A DNA stretch of 64,000 nucleotides from Glandiceps talaboti (GCF_964340395.1 NC_135561.1:18158240-18222239); one strand, 5' to 3'; counted from the first letter of the stretch, positions 1 through 12,917 are shown. The notes: a model not told the origin generated them from the letters alone. Numbers and translations: made by a program.

Positions 1-150
1 GCAAAGATACCCTATAAATGCACTGGTGTTTCTCTAAAATTGCAAATAATTGTAGGTGATGTAAAATCATAAAATGTCTCTCCAGAACCCATGTTTTATA
101 AAAATGTCTCTATTTTCTAGATTGATGTTTCCCTTTAAAGTTGATTTTCC
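1..150 (+). repeat. Dispersed repeat family H, copy 1 (cut by window edge)
   Basis: The sequence gcaaagataccctataaa ... tctccagaaccca ... aaaatgtctctattt recurs at 31653-31805 and 52433-52520. Three diverged copies in one window mark a dispersed repeat of unknown class. Confidence 0.7.
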
Positions 151-865
151 ACAGAGTTTAAAGAATAGATATGTTGTGATATGATATTTTTTAAGGTAGC
201 TCTTTTTAGTTTGTGTTTCTCATGACATGGCCTGATTGACCCTACATTTCTTTGATTTATTGAATTGGAGAAAAATTGACACTCTCTACAGCTGAATTTG
301 GGAAAAATTGTTCTGTCACTGCTGGTACATAAGATGGCAACACAAGTACATTACTAATCTGAGCAAAAAATTACAATTTATTGTTGAAAATTGGGATCTT
401 TGATAACAAATGGTTCTTAGCTTCCTTCTATTATAAAAGCAACTAGACTATTAAAAGTTATGGATTGACAGTGTCACCAATACAAATTCTTTCTTCTCCT
501 TTTTAAACCAGCCGACCAACTGACTGACTCATTGTTTTTTCAGGTATTATGAGACACATAAACATAAGGTCATCTAGAAGTTGTATATACTGTCCTTGCC
601 ATTCAGCTCACATCCTACATGATTTAAGTCTACAAAACTGAACATGACAACTAAGTGAAATCACTCGTCTTGTATTCTGCTGCTAGTATATTATATTCAA
701 CATTGCAATGTAATCAATGACTGGTTGAGTCAAGCAGTCTGCTATCACTACTTGAATGAACATACTCTCAAGTTACAGACATCTTCTGGAGACAGATCAC
801 CATTGGAGATGTAGAAGCTGAGCATTGGTGAAAGGAAGTCATCTGGAACACAGTTCCTATGTCAC
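151..865. other. No gene seen
   Basis: AT-rich single-copy-looking sequence without a supported exon, repeat array or RNA gene. Confidence 0.6.
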
Positions 866-1130
866 AGTGCAAGGATATTTTGTGTGTATTCTGTCCTTGC
901 CCTCCACCTCCTGCCCATAACCTGGATTTCAAGTGATGATGAGATAGGACATGTTCATAGGGAAATTAAATGAAAGAATATTTTGGGTGTATTCTGTCCT
1001 TGCCTTCCTGCCCATACCCTGGATTTCAAGTGAGCTAGGACATGTCCATAGGAAATTAAGTGCAAGGATATTTTAGGTGTATTCTGTCCTTGCCTTCCTG
1101 TCCATACCCTGGATTTCAAGTGGTGATGAA
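866..1130 (+). repeat. Tandem repeat, ~97-bp unit, 2.7 copies
   Basis: Units begin agtgcaaggatattttgggtg and contain attctgtccttgcctt and cataccctggatttcaagtg. Copies start near 866, 965 and 1060. Open frames here arise only from the repetition. Confidence 0.85.
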
Positions 1131-1539
1131 TTTTGCTATTGTTTACAATGCAGACATCTTTCAATACATTGACTTCATATACATCAAACAGAGAGTATGT
1201 CTTTTGATTGTATATTTTCAATGTCAGGAGTTTATCAAAGGGCAAAACAACTCAGTCTAGAAGCTAACCTGCACTTAGGTCAGTGGGGGATTATACAAAA
1301 CATTTACATTTTGTCTGCCATTTGACTTCAAATGCCTAATTTGCATACCAAACAAAGGGTTGTTCAACTAGAAATCTCAGCTTCTTTTCTGGTGTAAATA
1401 TTGGAATACCTTACCAGTTGACCGGAGAAATAGATCATCACTGTCTTCTTTCTTGGCTGTCACCAACATTATATGACAAAATATCTAGTCACTCTTGTTT
1501 TAGTATAGGTATGTCCTCACACTGTTCAGCTTTGTATTT

Positions 1540-2056
1540 TATATCAATATATTGTTTTTTGGTGTTGTGTGTTGGGGAGGGACTTTGAATAAACCATTGA
1601 AAGGTGGCATAGATAAGATTGTTAAGAGAGCGGGTTCTGTTTTAGGCAAAAGACAAGAGAAATTCGAGGAGATATACAATAAGAGAGTTTTGAAAAAGCT
1701 GTTAACAATTCTAGAGAATGACCGTCATCCTTATTATTCCACTTTTTGTGAATGTAAGAGCACTTTTAGTAAATGATTAAATTTACCAAAGATTGTAACT
1801 GAGGGCTTCAGGAATTCTTTTTTACCACAGGCAATAAGAATTTTAAATGACCAGTGTTGAGCTGTAGTGCAGTGATCATGTGGGTTTGAGTTCTAAATTA
1901 TTGTAGCTGTTTAAATTTAACATTACATGTATATGTATCTTGTTGTGTATCTGGTATAATTGTATTATTTTTGTATTTTGTGAATTGTTGTACAGCTGGC
2001 AGTTTCCCAATTTCCCCTTGTGGGATCAATAAAGTATTTATTATTATTATTACCTG
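1540..2056 (+). mobile_element. 3' remnant of a non-LTR retrotransposon (LINE)
   Basis: The frame from 1552 encodes a fragment typical of the region after the reverse transcriptase domain in animal LINEs: VVCWGGTLNKPL, DKIVKRAGSVLGK, IYNKRVLKKLLTILENDRHP. A TGA at 1774-1776 interrupts it, and the same frame resumes with LPKIVTEGFRNSFLPQAIRILN before a final TGA near 1858. A 3' UTR follows, ending in a LINE-type tail, ttgtgggatcaataaagtatttatt with (ATT)n to 2053. The 5' part is missing, as in 5'-truncated insertions. The copy is dead. Confidence 0.88.
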
Positions 2057-2639
2057 TCTCTCAGGGCCCCGAGGAAAGATTGGCTTAGGCTATCCTCCTT
2101 AACTGTTTAACATAACGTTTAATGAAAATGTGTGAATATATTATGAGTTGACAAGTCAGCTTTCATTTACACTTACTCTGAAAACACTTTCATTTCTATT
2201 TGCAGATATCGTCAGTTTGTTTTGAGGTCGGTTATAATTTAAAAATCAGATAACAAAGAGTTGAGGAAGGAAGTACATATTAATAGTGTCTGGGCTGTAG
2301 ACTATTTCTAGCTGTCAGTTGAGTGTCCTCTTTGTAGAAATTATTGAAATTAGTAATTTAATCAGTTAAATGACAAGACAGGGTTTTGAATAGCTCATTG
2401 TAATTAAAAATTTGTCTTTATATTTTGACAACATCAGACCTTGGAAGAAATGTTTGCGTGTTTGGAAAATAATGTAATTATCTACATGACTGTCAATAAA
2501 GCTGCAGATGTTAATACATTTGACTATTATGCATGGTTTTAAACATTTTTCATTTTTAACTTATGATAACAAAATCATTATTAGTAGAAATAAACAAATA
2601 CCAACAACCATAAACCTATAAACATGTAAAGATGGTTTA

Positions 2640-3545
2640 ACGTCAGATCCAAAGGATAGAATTTATGGTTTAATGTTACGGTTTAACGCCAGATTCAAGG
2701 CATAGAATTTACAGTTTAACATCAGATCCAAAGGATAGAGTTTACAGTTTAACACCAGATCCAAAGGATACAATTTACAGTTTAACACCAGATCCAAACG
2801 ATACAATTTACAGTTTAATGGCAGATCCAAAGGATAGAGTTTACAGTTTAACACCAGATCCAAAGGATAGAGTTTACAGTTTAACGCCAGATCCAAAGGA
2901 TAGAGTTTACAGTTTAACACCAGATCCAAAGGATAGAGTTTACAGTTTAACACCAGATCCAAAGGATAGAGTTTACGGTTTAACATCAGATCCAAAGGAT
3001 AGAGTTTACAGTTTAACATCAGATCCAAACAATAGAGTTTACAGTTTAACACCAGATCCAAAGGATAGAGTTTACGGTTTAACATCAGATCCAAACAATA
3101 GAGTTTACAGTTTAACATCAGATCCAAACAATAGAGTTTACAGCTTAACACCAGATCCAAACAATAGAGTTTACAGTTTAACATCAGATCCAAACGATAG
3201 AGTTTACGGTTTCACATCAGATCCAAACGATAGAGTTTACGGTTTAACGTCAGATCCAAACAATAGAGTTTACAGCTTAACATCAGATCCAAAGGATACA
3301 ATTTACGGTTTAACAGTAGATCCAAATGATATAATTTACGGTTTAACAGTAGATCCAAGGATACAATTTATGGTTTAACAGCAGATCCAAACGATAGAGT
3401 TTACGGTTTAACAGCAGACCCAACGATAGAATCTACAGTTTAAGGCCAGATCCAAAGGATATAGTTACAGTTTAAGACCAGATCCAAAGGGTACAATTTA
3501 CAGTTTAACATTACAGTTTAACACCAGATCCAAAGGGTATATAAT
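2640..3545 (+). repeat. 33-bp minisatellite, ~27 copies
   Basis: The unit is gatccaaaggatagag followed by tttacagtttaacacca. Variants swap aaggat/aacaat/aacgat and acacca/acatca. As 33 is divisible by three, both strands look open (plus strand DPKDRVYSLTP). The frame is lost at both ends without a start context or splice sites, so I regard it as non-coding. Confidence 0.95.
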
Positions 3546-3711
3546 TTATACTTATCTCCTGTACTTGGGTACAAAAACAGCTGTCTGCTTTCTACCAATG
3601 CAAAACCTGGACAGACATTAATATTATAGTTTATTGATTTATTTACAGATTTATTGCTGATAAATCATGTAATAGTAAAATTGTAGTCATAGATCCTGGA
3701 TATTAAAATTA

Positions 3712-3800
3712 ATAATGATCAATCAATCAGTTTATTTCAAAATAATATGGCAACAGGCCCAAAGAGCAAACAATGTTACAAACACTTCAGTACATAGCGG
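3712..3800 (-). mobile_element. Probable LINE 3' tail, minus strand
   Basis: On the minus strand the text reads ctctttgggcctgttgcc then attttgaaataaactgattgattgatcatt. This is a familiar 3' end of non-LTR elements: a polyadenylation-like aataaa followed by a GATT-type microsatellite tail. No coding remnant is visible to the right. Confidence 0.45.
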
Positions 3801-4034
3801 GAGATTCCTCTCTATTTTTCATTTCAAAAATAAATAAATGAAGCTAAATTAATGAAATAGGTTACATAATCAGAATTCAAAAGTGAAATGAACTTATCAT
3901 AGGAAAGGTTTAAACAAAACCACCTTGGCAATAATTCACTTTGAAGGTCCTTATAATGCAGACAAATTGCTAAGAAATGATAATTCATAATGAAATGGTT
4001 GTGAGTGAATTAGTTGCATGGGTTTAATGTTATA

Positions 4035-4110
4035 TGTGTCTGTGTCTGTCTGTCTGTCTGACTGTGCGTATATGTGTGTGTGTCCGTCCATCTGTCTTTC
4101 TGTGTCTGTG
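4035..4110 (+). repeat. TGTC/TGTG microsatellite
   Basis: Imperfect run of tgtctgtc and tgtgtg motifs. Confidence 0.8.
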
Positions 4111-4689
4111 AACATGACGATTATTTTTAGAAAGAATGAAATTATCATGGTTAACTGTATATGTCAAAAGGTTTTGGCTTTTCTGTGTATTCTAATTTTC
4201 TTAAATGATGATTTCAATGGTATTAGTTTTGAGATATTTAGAGTAACTCTTTAGATAATTCATTTTTCATGTTTAATATCTGATATGGTGATAGGTTATC
4301 GTTATATCTTAGGAAAATCGGAACAGATTATCTATTGAAATGGAAAGAAGTCTATGATTTAATCCTATACTTTGAAGAATTCATACTGTACAGGATAATT
4401 CTTCACTCAGTTTTCAATATGTCGGATGTAATTCACTTAGTACGTAGCTTGGAATCTCTTCTCTCATCTTTGACTTATATAGACAATAATCTACATAATA
4501 ATGTTACAATGTCAGTTTTTATAGAGTACTTTCCCACGCTGTGCTCAAAACACTTTATAAATATTACTACTGGCATGAACCTGTAACAGCACAATAGCCC
4601 ATTCATACTTCTCTTAACTTCTTTGGAAGCATACAATTTATTGCATCCTCTGTAACCATATAGGTTTAAATTGTTAAAAACATCATTTT

Positions 4690-5046
4690 AAGTGGCCATG
4701 TGGATGAGGATTGGGTATTTATTTTGGATTTTTTTCAATTTATAAAACAATGTTATCATGGCTTCCTACTTGAAAAAAAATCAATGTTAAACAACATATG
4801 CCAAGTGCTTGTTTGTAACTCAATACATTGCAGCAAAACGTTAATAAATCTGTAATTTTTGTTATTGTACTTACAATAACAACCTTTTTAAACTTTTTTT
4901 TTAGCATTTTGCAATGTATTCAGTTACAAAAACAGACTTTGTCAATGTTGTTTCACATTGATTTTTGAAGTAGGAAGCCATGATCAAATTGTTTTATAAA
5001 TTCAAAATCCAAAATAAATACCCAATCCACATCCATGTGGCCACTT
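4690..5046. mobile_element. Foldback MITE family A, copy 1
   Basis: The left end AAGTGGCCATGTGGATGAGGA and the right end are inverted repeats, and the two halves pair along nearly the whole 357 bp. Landmarks are atcatggcttcctacttg / caagtaggaagccatgat and a centre near ttgttattgtac. Other copies are at 11146-11476 and 58538-58896. There is no coding capacity, so it is a non-autonomous DNA transposon or foldback element. Confidence 0.85.
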
Positions 5047-6719
5047 AAATAGTTTTTCATTTATAGCAAGACACTTTCTACATATACAAAGATAAAAAGT
5101 AGAAAGCTGTGATTTGCTAGAATAACTTTAGAATTAGGTACTGCCAATGTTACTGAGTAATTGAACATAGTTCGTCAATTATAGCTGGACATAGTCTACA
5201 CACAGAGACAATAAGTAGAGACCTGTTATTTCCTGTAAATAATTTAGAACTACTGTTACTGGATAATTGAGCACATATACCACAAGGGTTTATATTTTTC
5301 AGTTCGTGGTTTTACTATCTGTTATAATCTATACCTGTTTTTGACAGACACAAAGAGCTAAGAAATTGTATGTTGTCATAAAACCACACAGCCTCCTCAG
5401 GTAGGAACAGTAAAATGTTCCCAAAGAGTCTGCCAGAGGAGAAATTACTGTAGTTTGCAAGGATGATGTTACTAGTTTACACTCCTGAGATTGCTTTTAA
5501 TACAACGAATGAAGAACAAACGTAGGTACTGGTCGTCATAAAATTCATACTTCTACATATTTTTTTTTAGAAAATGAAAGGATATCCTATCAAAACACAA
5601 ACAGAGTATATCATGCTGACTACCATACCATACAGACTTCAAAACACTCTTCTCACTAACAATCTGGTTAACTGTTAACCACACACATTTAGCAGTAGGT
5701 GGTTTGAACCAAGACTGCAGGCATTTAGAGACAAACAAGTTTTACCACTCAGCTGTCGATAACCCTACCATTATATACTTGATGACCATGTGGTTTCTCA
5801 AATTCAAATGAAATTGTTTGTGATGAGTGCTTCACATTCAAAGAATTCATACTCAACTTTATATTGAGGGTCATACTTCCTGCATATTATATACGATACA
5901 TGTACATATTGACAAACCTGCAAAGCAAACAGTAGTTCTTCCCCTGGGGTTATACTATAGTCTATTCATGTCATACAGGGCACTAATAGGTCTTTTTTTT
6001 ATCCACCATTAATATTATTGTCTAATATTATTAGAGGATGGTATAAGCCATTAAACCTTGCCAGAGGAGACAATATGTGACTAACATACAAATGTACAAC
6101 ACATTGCAGTGTTCTATAAACTTGCTGGAGGGGATTATATGTTTTTCAGAAGCTCATGAAAATTTTTATTTTTATTGGGGTATAAGCTCAACTGATATCT
6201 AGGCATGTATCATAAAGGTTTTACAATCAATTAAAGTGAAATGAAATTCAAAAATAAAGTGTTTAAATGTTTGCTGTTACTTGTTTCATTCTTAATTAAA
6301 GTGAAGAAAAAATCAGGAGTCACATACACATTTTTGAAATTGAGGTCAAAATGGTATTAAAATTAAGCCATTTTAGAATCCAATATGGCTGCTGAATACT
6401 GTGTTAACTCAATGGGAATTTAAAAGATGAGCAATTTCCTTGAAAACAAGATGTTGGACCCCAAATTTCTTTCATTGTTTGAAAAGGACCCGAAGCAAAC
6501 TTTCATATGACAAAGTTGGAGAAATCCTACGATCTTTGATGTTCAGTAAAATTTGTTCCCAAGGTACACTCTACCCTAAGGCAATTTATATTAATTATTC
6601 ACCATTTTAAGGTTTAATATTTAATATTTAATAACAAGCCTAAATTATCATACCTCATCAATACATTCTTGGTTGTGTTGTTGTCGACAACTTGATGTCA
6701 AGAAGTGTTGAATCATGTG
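5047..6719. other. No gene seen
   Basis: AT-rich sequence; short frames only (at most about 60 codons), no repeat array, no splice-supported exon. Confidence 0.6.
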
Positions 6720-7690
6720 CCAACAGGTTTTAATCAATAGTCTAATTTGCATATTACTCATGCCCCATAACGTTTTAAGCAGTAAAGCTAATTTATATAC
6801 TTTATCCTGCTATATATATAATTCTGTTAATGCATACCGTATTTCCTGACCACTTAGTACCATGGTAATCTCAAACTACCATAACAGTAGGCCTTAAATT
6901 GGACTTCTGGCATCTATTCAGTTTTAAAAAGCTATAATCAATAAGCTAATTTGCATATTACTTAGTCTTCCAGGTTTACATTTCTGTCATTTAATGTGCT
7001 TTCAGACAAACTGGCACCTTTGCATTCTAAGACAACTATCAAGATAAGACTTTAAAACAAATCCTGGCATCTATTGAGTTTCAATTAGTTATAGTCTGTA
7101 TCCTAATTTGCATGTTATTAAGCATTCAAATTAATTTGCATATTATTCAGCCTTTTAGGTTATGTATTAAATTAACTGGCATATGTGTACATGTTTTGTA
7201 ATAATCCATTTTTTTGGAAGTTTATACAATATTCTACAGATAGATAAATAGATTATGGCATTCCTAAATTCAACAAGACTCCCGTTAGTAAGTAAGCTGA
7301 GGTTGATGTACATGTCATTAAACAGTAATCAACAAGGTAATTTGCATAGTATTCAGCCTGCCAGGCTCTCAGTTCTCGTAAATATGAATTTCACAGTTGC
7401 AGGCTATCCCACACTAAAGAATTCATATATACAACACAAGTGTCTCTCCATTGGTTATCATAGCTTCAAGTACATATGGTGAGATATTGATAAACAAGGT
7501 AATTTGCATATTATTCAGCCCGCCAGGTTCACAATTTGTTTGAACATAAACAACATAGTTGCAGGCTATCCCACACTTTAGAATTCATAAATTCAACACA
7601 AGTATAATTCTATACAGCTGCAAGTATATGTGATGCGTAATTGATCAATATGCTAACTTGAATATTGATTAATATTTAAGATATAAATTT
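6720..7690 (+). repeat. Degenerate ~170-bp tandem repeat rich in ATTTGCAT
   Basis: The motif aatcaa(t/c)a(a/g)(g/t)(c/g)taatttgcatattattcagcc recurs near 6735, 6937, 7090, 7130, 7325, 7490 and 7640. It is often followed by gccaggtt and gcaggctatcccacactttagaattcat. Old and diverged. Confidence 0.7.
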
Positions 7691-8259
7691 TCATTCATTT
7701 AGGTCGGTAGACATTAAAGGAACCTAGAATTCTCCATTAGTAAGCCCTAGTTAGAAAATAGATTTTAGTGAAGTACATGTATAAAATAAATTTTGTATTC
7801 AAGTATCATACAGGCTTCATACTGTCATCTGACATAATGGTAATCCAAAACATCTACAAAAGTGCCATATTTTTCACTAATCTATTAAAAAATAAATCTA
7901 CTAGCATTTCTGTCAGGGGACTGTGCACACCTGACCATAATTTCATGGTTTATAAAAATGTGTTTGCCTAAAGCCAAAATATCTCAGGAGACTACTAAAT
8001 CAACAGAACTATGGAACAAAGCTGTGTCTGAATTACATATGATATGTACATTTAGACATTATTTCCCCATATTTAGGCAAGTAAAATAGCATTGGCCTAA
8101 GGGTCCTTGTCAAAGACAATACCACTGACCAAAGGAGCATTGTCACTTCAAGCCAGAGACAAGTACTGGCAAAACCATAGTGTCAAGAATACTTTTCAAC
8201 TGAATAAAGAAAAGTATTGGGAATATGACAGAACCCATGATGCACGCGTGCAAGTGTGG

Positions 8260-8640
8260 TGTACTCTGGGTATTTGTATGAGTGCTTACAGTTTTCTCTG
8301 CAGCAGTACTTTCACAAGCGTAGAGAGTGAAAGTGCAGCAGAAAACACTGCAAGTACGAGTGCAAATACCTCAAAGTATCCACACTGACACACGCGGCAT
8401 TGGGTTCTGTTATTATTACATAATGTTTATCCGAAACAAACTTCCATAAAAATGCGATTGTGTGCTTTCATGTAGTAAGAATGATTGCATCATCATTTGC
8501 ATATCATTTGCATGCAGGTATGCAATTATAATGTTTTCGGTATTGCACTGCAGTGCAAACACCACTTGTATGTATGCATGCACACCAGTGCAAGTAATCA
8601 CTGGTATATATGTAATGATAATATTATACTTGTGCAAGTT
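8260..8640. repeat. Dispersed repeat family E, copy 1, with hairpin
   Basis: 8265-8380 folds back on itself (gtatttgtatgagtgcttacagt / actgcaagtacgagtgcaaatac). The following part has catttgcatgca, ggtattgcactgcagtgcaa and ccagtgcaagtaatcactggtat. It recurs (inverted or partial) at 18410-18760, 24465-24545 and 41570-41705. Confidence 0.65.
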
Positions 8641-8877
8641 TAATTTCAGAAACTATTATGAAAATTGCAGTGTTTCTGAATTTATTGATCAAACTTTCAA
8701 GTACGACAAATACAATGATGTAGATGTAGATAATTTGTGACATAGCATGACTAGGGTATAACAAGTTCCATATTTTCTGATCCAATGCGTACAACTTGGT
8801 TTATGCATGGTATAATTACATGTTATTCCCAAATGTTTTTCTTCATTAAACCAAGAAAAATACAAGTGACCTAAGGG

Positions 8878-8905
8878 TGTGTGTGTGTGTGGGGGGGGGG
8901 GGGGC
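8878..8905 (+). repeat. (GT)n followed by G-run
   Basis: gtgtgtgtgtgtgtg then a run of about 16 G. A G-run this long could slip or form a quadruplex. Confidence 0.85.
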
Positions 8906-8939
8906 TTTGTCACTATGAGTCTCTAGACGAGTGGTGACA

Positions 8940-9165
8940 ACCCTTAGGTGACAATTATTTTCTGACTGACTGAAAAAAAAATACTGGAGAATAACATAAT
9001 TATCCCAGCATCAGTAATATCAAAGAAAAATCAAAAGTAACGGCAATTTTGAACATTTTGATTAATATTTTGACCACAGCAGAACAAATGACATAGACGT
9101 GTGCTGTCATGATGTAGAATGACCAGAGTATATATTCCATACTAAGTCTTTTTGTTCAACATGAC
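8940..9165 (+). repeat. Dispersed repeat family D, copy 1
   Basis: Contains aaaatactggagaataacataattat, agtaacggcaattttgaac, tgtcatgatgtagaatgaccagagtatat. Copies recur at 24530-24750, 31060-31240 and, inverted, 39390-39690. Confidence 0.7.
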
Positions 9166-10789
9166 TTGTGCATTTGATGATTCTAAGTACATTCTTAGAC
9201 TGCTATACTTTGTAGTAAAACCACTTATCTGCCGTTCAGAATCATCAGTCAGGTTGTTAAATTATGCATGACTAACATTACTTATGACAGCCTTTAGGGC
9301 TTCATCATAGATTTATTGAAGCAGGAATTCTGATTTGAAATATTTATGAATATGACTATTTTTCAATGCTTATGTTACTTTTATATCGTTAAAGTGATAA
9401 ATCTACACAAATTAATCCAAACATGCCTGACAGATTAAAGGAAGGAAGACAATTTTAGTGCAGACAATTTAGACTTTGACTGAGATATTAACAACTATTT
9501 AAAAGTAGGAAGATTGAAAGGAAAGAAGCCATTTATAATAATGAAGACTGCTATAAAACATGGAAAAATCAAAAAATAAATTTTATTAGAGATATTTTGA
9601 AACTGAAATTGTATCATGTTATGTTAAAGTCTACAGGATACATATTTTCATTGTATAAACACTACTTGTCTCAAAGATATCAGAAATATAGCATCTCTGA
9701 TATTTTTCATATGAAATGACCAATATTTACTTTGGGGAATTTACAGTAATGCTTTGTCTGATTTCAAATTGAGTTCTGGGCATTTTTAATTACATTACGG
9801 TTGACATGTCCTCCTACTTGTAGAGGTGAGTTGTGCTGAAATCAAGAATCTAAAAAGTCTAATACGTGATGTGCACTGTAAGAAATATAACATATTTTGA
9901 TATCATTTCAAGATATTTTTCTTTGCTTGATGACAGGAAGCAAGATAAAGATATAGAACCCTACTTCCAAACTAATACAAGATAAATCACACTAAGGAAT
10001 AATAAAATTTGTTGGCAATGTTTGTGGGCCTTACATAAAGATGAAAATATCCCCATGCTAATTCACGCCATTCCTGTCTAGTTGGACTGAGATGACTGTC
10101 TTTATCTATCTAGTTGTTGCCATGAATGAAATGTTAGATTATTTTAACAATTAATTAACAGGATTTGTATCTTTTTTATTTGTTTTTAGGGTAAAGTAAA
10201 TGCAGCTTTCTCCTAAAAAAAATTAAAAACAAAATTAAAATAAAAACATTTAAAAAATAATGAATTTATGACAGTTTCCATATAAGGAACCATTACAAAT
10301 ATATTCAACAATGTTTCCTTCATTGCGTACTTGGTCACACTTAAAAGTTTACATAATTTTATCACAAAATTAAAGGCACTGCACCCAAAAGGGTTATTCA
10401 AGTGTATCAATTTGACAGAGTGACTCTCAAACTGAACTATCTGACAGCTGTCAATCATTGACATGTCAAACATCACTGATATTTCAATGCCCTTGGTATG
10501 TCCTGACTTTCAAGACAAGTCATGGGTGCCCAAACCTGCAATTTAGCAAACATCTTACTTCCCAGTACATTTCTGTGTTCTCTGAAACATGTGAGATAAA
10601 GATATGTGCATACAAAATTAGAGAATAACCAGACAATGTTATATCACACTAACTTGTCTTGAGTTGCAAACTACTTCAATTTTGTACCAGTACAATTTTG
10701 ACTATTAACTTTAACCTATTTAATGGTAAAATTTTAAAAACACAGGAAAAGGATATTATAAAGTTTTGTCACACTTTATGTGATAATAA
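9166..10789. other. No gene seen
   Basis: AT-rich sequence between a family D copy and a family B MITE. Frames are short and lack coding character. Confidence 0.6.
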
Positions 10790-11130
10790 AGGTATAGTTG
10801 TAACTGGAGCCTTATTTTCACTGAATATATTCACTGAAAATTGTTCATATATTAATAATTAGACATGTACAGGAGAATTTGAGGTCAATTTTATCCAAAA
10901 GTGGTACAGTAACAGGTTGAAATCACGACTGATTTGATGTGCTGATTTTAGGGTGTGGACCCCAAACAAATTTGATAGAATTTATCGGACCATATTATGT
11001 ACAGCCAGATGGCTATGTTTCTCCACAGGTGATTCAATACTACACATATTCAGGTTGTATGATGTGACAAGTAAATCATTACATATAACACCAACAGTTT
11101 CAAAATACATACCAGTTGCAGCTAGTGAAG
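10790..11130. mobile_element. MITE family B, copy at 10.8 kb
   Basis: Terminal parts match the family B inverted termini (TTAAAGCTGCACTAGCTGTAACTGG and its complement). The interior has ttcactgaaaattgttc, gaaatcacga, caaatttgatagaatttat and caggtgattcaatact, shared with the copies at 41.9, 54.7 and 60.5 kb. Confidence 0.75.
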
Positions 11131-11145
11131 TTACAAGGAATAGAC

Positions 11146-11476
11146 ATTGGTTATTTACTTGGATTTTTTTTAATTTATAAAACAAAATTTTATCATGGTT
11201 TTCTACTTGAAAAATCAATGTGAAAGAACATTGACTAAGTATGTGTTTGTAACTCAATATATTGCAAAAAGATTTTTAAAAAGTGTAAAAAGTTTGTTAT
11301 TGTACGTATTCAAAATGACAAACATTTTACGTGTTTATTAATCTTTTGTAATGTATTGAGTTACAAACACAGACTTAGTCAATGTTGTTTCATACCGATT
11401 TTTCCAGTAGGAAGCCATTACAAAATTATTTCATAAATTCAAAATTAATACCCAATCCTCATCCATATGGCCACTT
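11146..11476. mobile_element. Foldback MITE family A, copy 2 (left end lost)
   Basis: Same family as 4690-5046. The right terminus ccatatggccactt is intact, while the left ~20 bp are missing where it abuts the end of a family B element (about 11130). Confidence 0.8.
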
Positions 11477-11944
11477 TAATATTCACATCAACTTTAATAC
11501 ATAAAATATCCAAGAGTGTAAAACATAATCCTGCTCACAAGGTTGTTATGATACAGTTTCTACAGAGTTGATGCCATTTGACTTTTAATTAGCCTCTCAG
11601 AAGTGTTGATCTATAATAATATTTTCAAACATGCCAAAAGCATGTCAAAGGCTAATACTGTAAATATACAGTTACATTTCAATATGATGTGAACTATCAA
11701 ATTACTGAAGGTGAAAATGATCATTATGACAAGAAAGTTTCCAGTTATTGAACTTTGTGAAAAAGCCTGCTGAGGTGTGAAACTCGTCAAAGAGTCAACC
11801 ATTTGTACTCATTTACTGAAGTTATTGTTCATGGTTCCTATAATCAATATTACAGTCAAATATTCTTACTTTGAAAGAGTAAATTGGAAACGAATGCGAC
11901 ATTTCGATCTGTCTACTACAGACATTGATCACGCAATGTGAGGT

Positions 11945-12085
11945 TGCACTACCAGCAACTGAACATATTTTTTGAAAATGTTTTGTTAGATACAATAACA
12001 GTATTGAATCACCTGTGGGTGAACTTATGTTTTATGGAAAAAGATACTACAATTACAGACTAGTGCAGATTTAACATAGCGACTG
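11945..12085. mobile_element. MITE family B, short internally deleted copy
   Basis: Left gcactaccagcaactg and right acagactagtgcagattta are family B termini, but only about 140 bp remain. It forms the left border of a composite inverted structure ending at 12917. Confidence 0.65.
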
Positions 12086-12640
12086 ATTCAAAACCAAGCT
12101 TTCAGTCAAGATTTTAACTTGCCACTACACTATCTACGGATGATATTGACCACTAATTAACAGATACAATATTTAAACAATAATGTACGCCCTCCCAGCC
12201 CATAATGGACGAAAGCAAACTTTGAACGACATAATGGGCGAGGCGACAGCCGAGCCCATTATGGAGTGCAAAGTTTGCTTGAGTCCATTATGGACTGGGA
12301 GGGCATACATTATTGTTATTATTTTATAGTTTTGCCAATTCCAGTGAATTTGTAGACCGAGAAACGCAAAACAACGTATAATATACACAGCGTTGAACAT
12401 CGTCTGCCATGTTCGGCCCGGAAGCTGAATACTAATCATAGCGACCCACGTACGTACACGTACACACACGTATACACTTCAATGAACTGCTGTGAACACA
12501 AATTTGTTTTGTTAAAAAGACATTGCATGTTAATTAGTGGTCAATATTATCTGTAGGTAGTGTAGTGACATAAATAAAACTTGAGTGAAAGCTTGGTTTT
12601 GAATGTGTCACCATGTTAAAACTATACTACCATGTAGTTG
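12070..12640. mobile_element. Composite inverted element with nested palindrome
   Basis: The outer arms (12080-12165 and 12530-12615; aaccaagctttcagtcaag / cttgagtgaaagcttggtt) are inverted repeats. Arm sequences also flank family B elements at 25548-25649 and 42224-42333. Between them, 12178-12325 is a second palindrome: acaataatgtacgccctcccag ... ctgggagggcatacattattgt, with gcgaggcgacagccgagc near its centre. Family B copies border both sides, giving a symmetrical structure of about 970 bp. Confidence 0.75.
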
Positions 12641-12917
12641 TAACTGAAGTATCATTTGTTTTAATCACACAACCACAGACATTGTACAGTGGTTGATATT
12701 ATCCATAAGAAGCACAGAAACAGGATGAAGTCATGATCACCATTGAGGGTGCTGATTTTTGGGAACAGACCGAAAAATCAATTTGATTTTATCTATCGTG
12801 CATACAGCTACAAAAAAATATATGTTTACCCACAGATGATGCACTACTAAGTAATTTATTGTACCTATCAAAACTTTTTTTTTTAAAACATTCCTGTTAC
12901 AGATAGTGCAGCTTTAA
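12616..12917. mobile_element. MITE family B, copy at 12.6 kb
   Basis: Starts ttaaaactatac ... gttgtaactg and ends cagatagtgcagctttaa. The interior shares gaagtcatgatcaccattgaggg and caatttgattttat with other copies. Confidence 0.75.

Noticed and set aside
2663-3378. Long open frames on both strands (DPKDRVYSLTP and LNCKLYCLDLM repeats).
   Set aside because: Both come from the 33-bp repeat; open frames on opposite strands at once indicate periodicity, not coding.
8107-8740. Frames of about 90 residues near 8.1-8.7 kb.
   Set aside because: They overlap the hairpin-containing dispersed repeat family E, which recurs elsewhere without keeping the frame.
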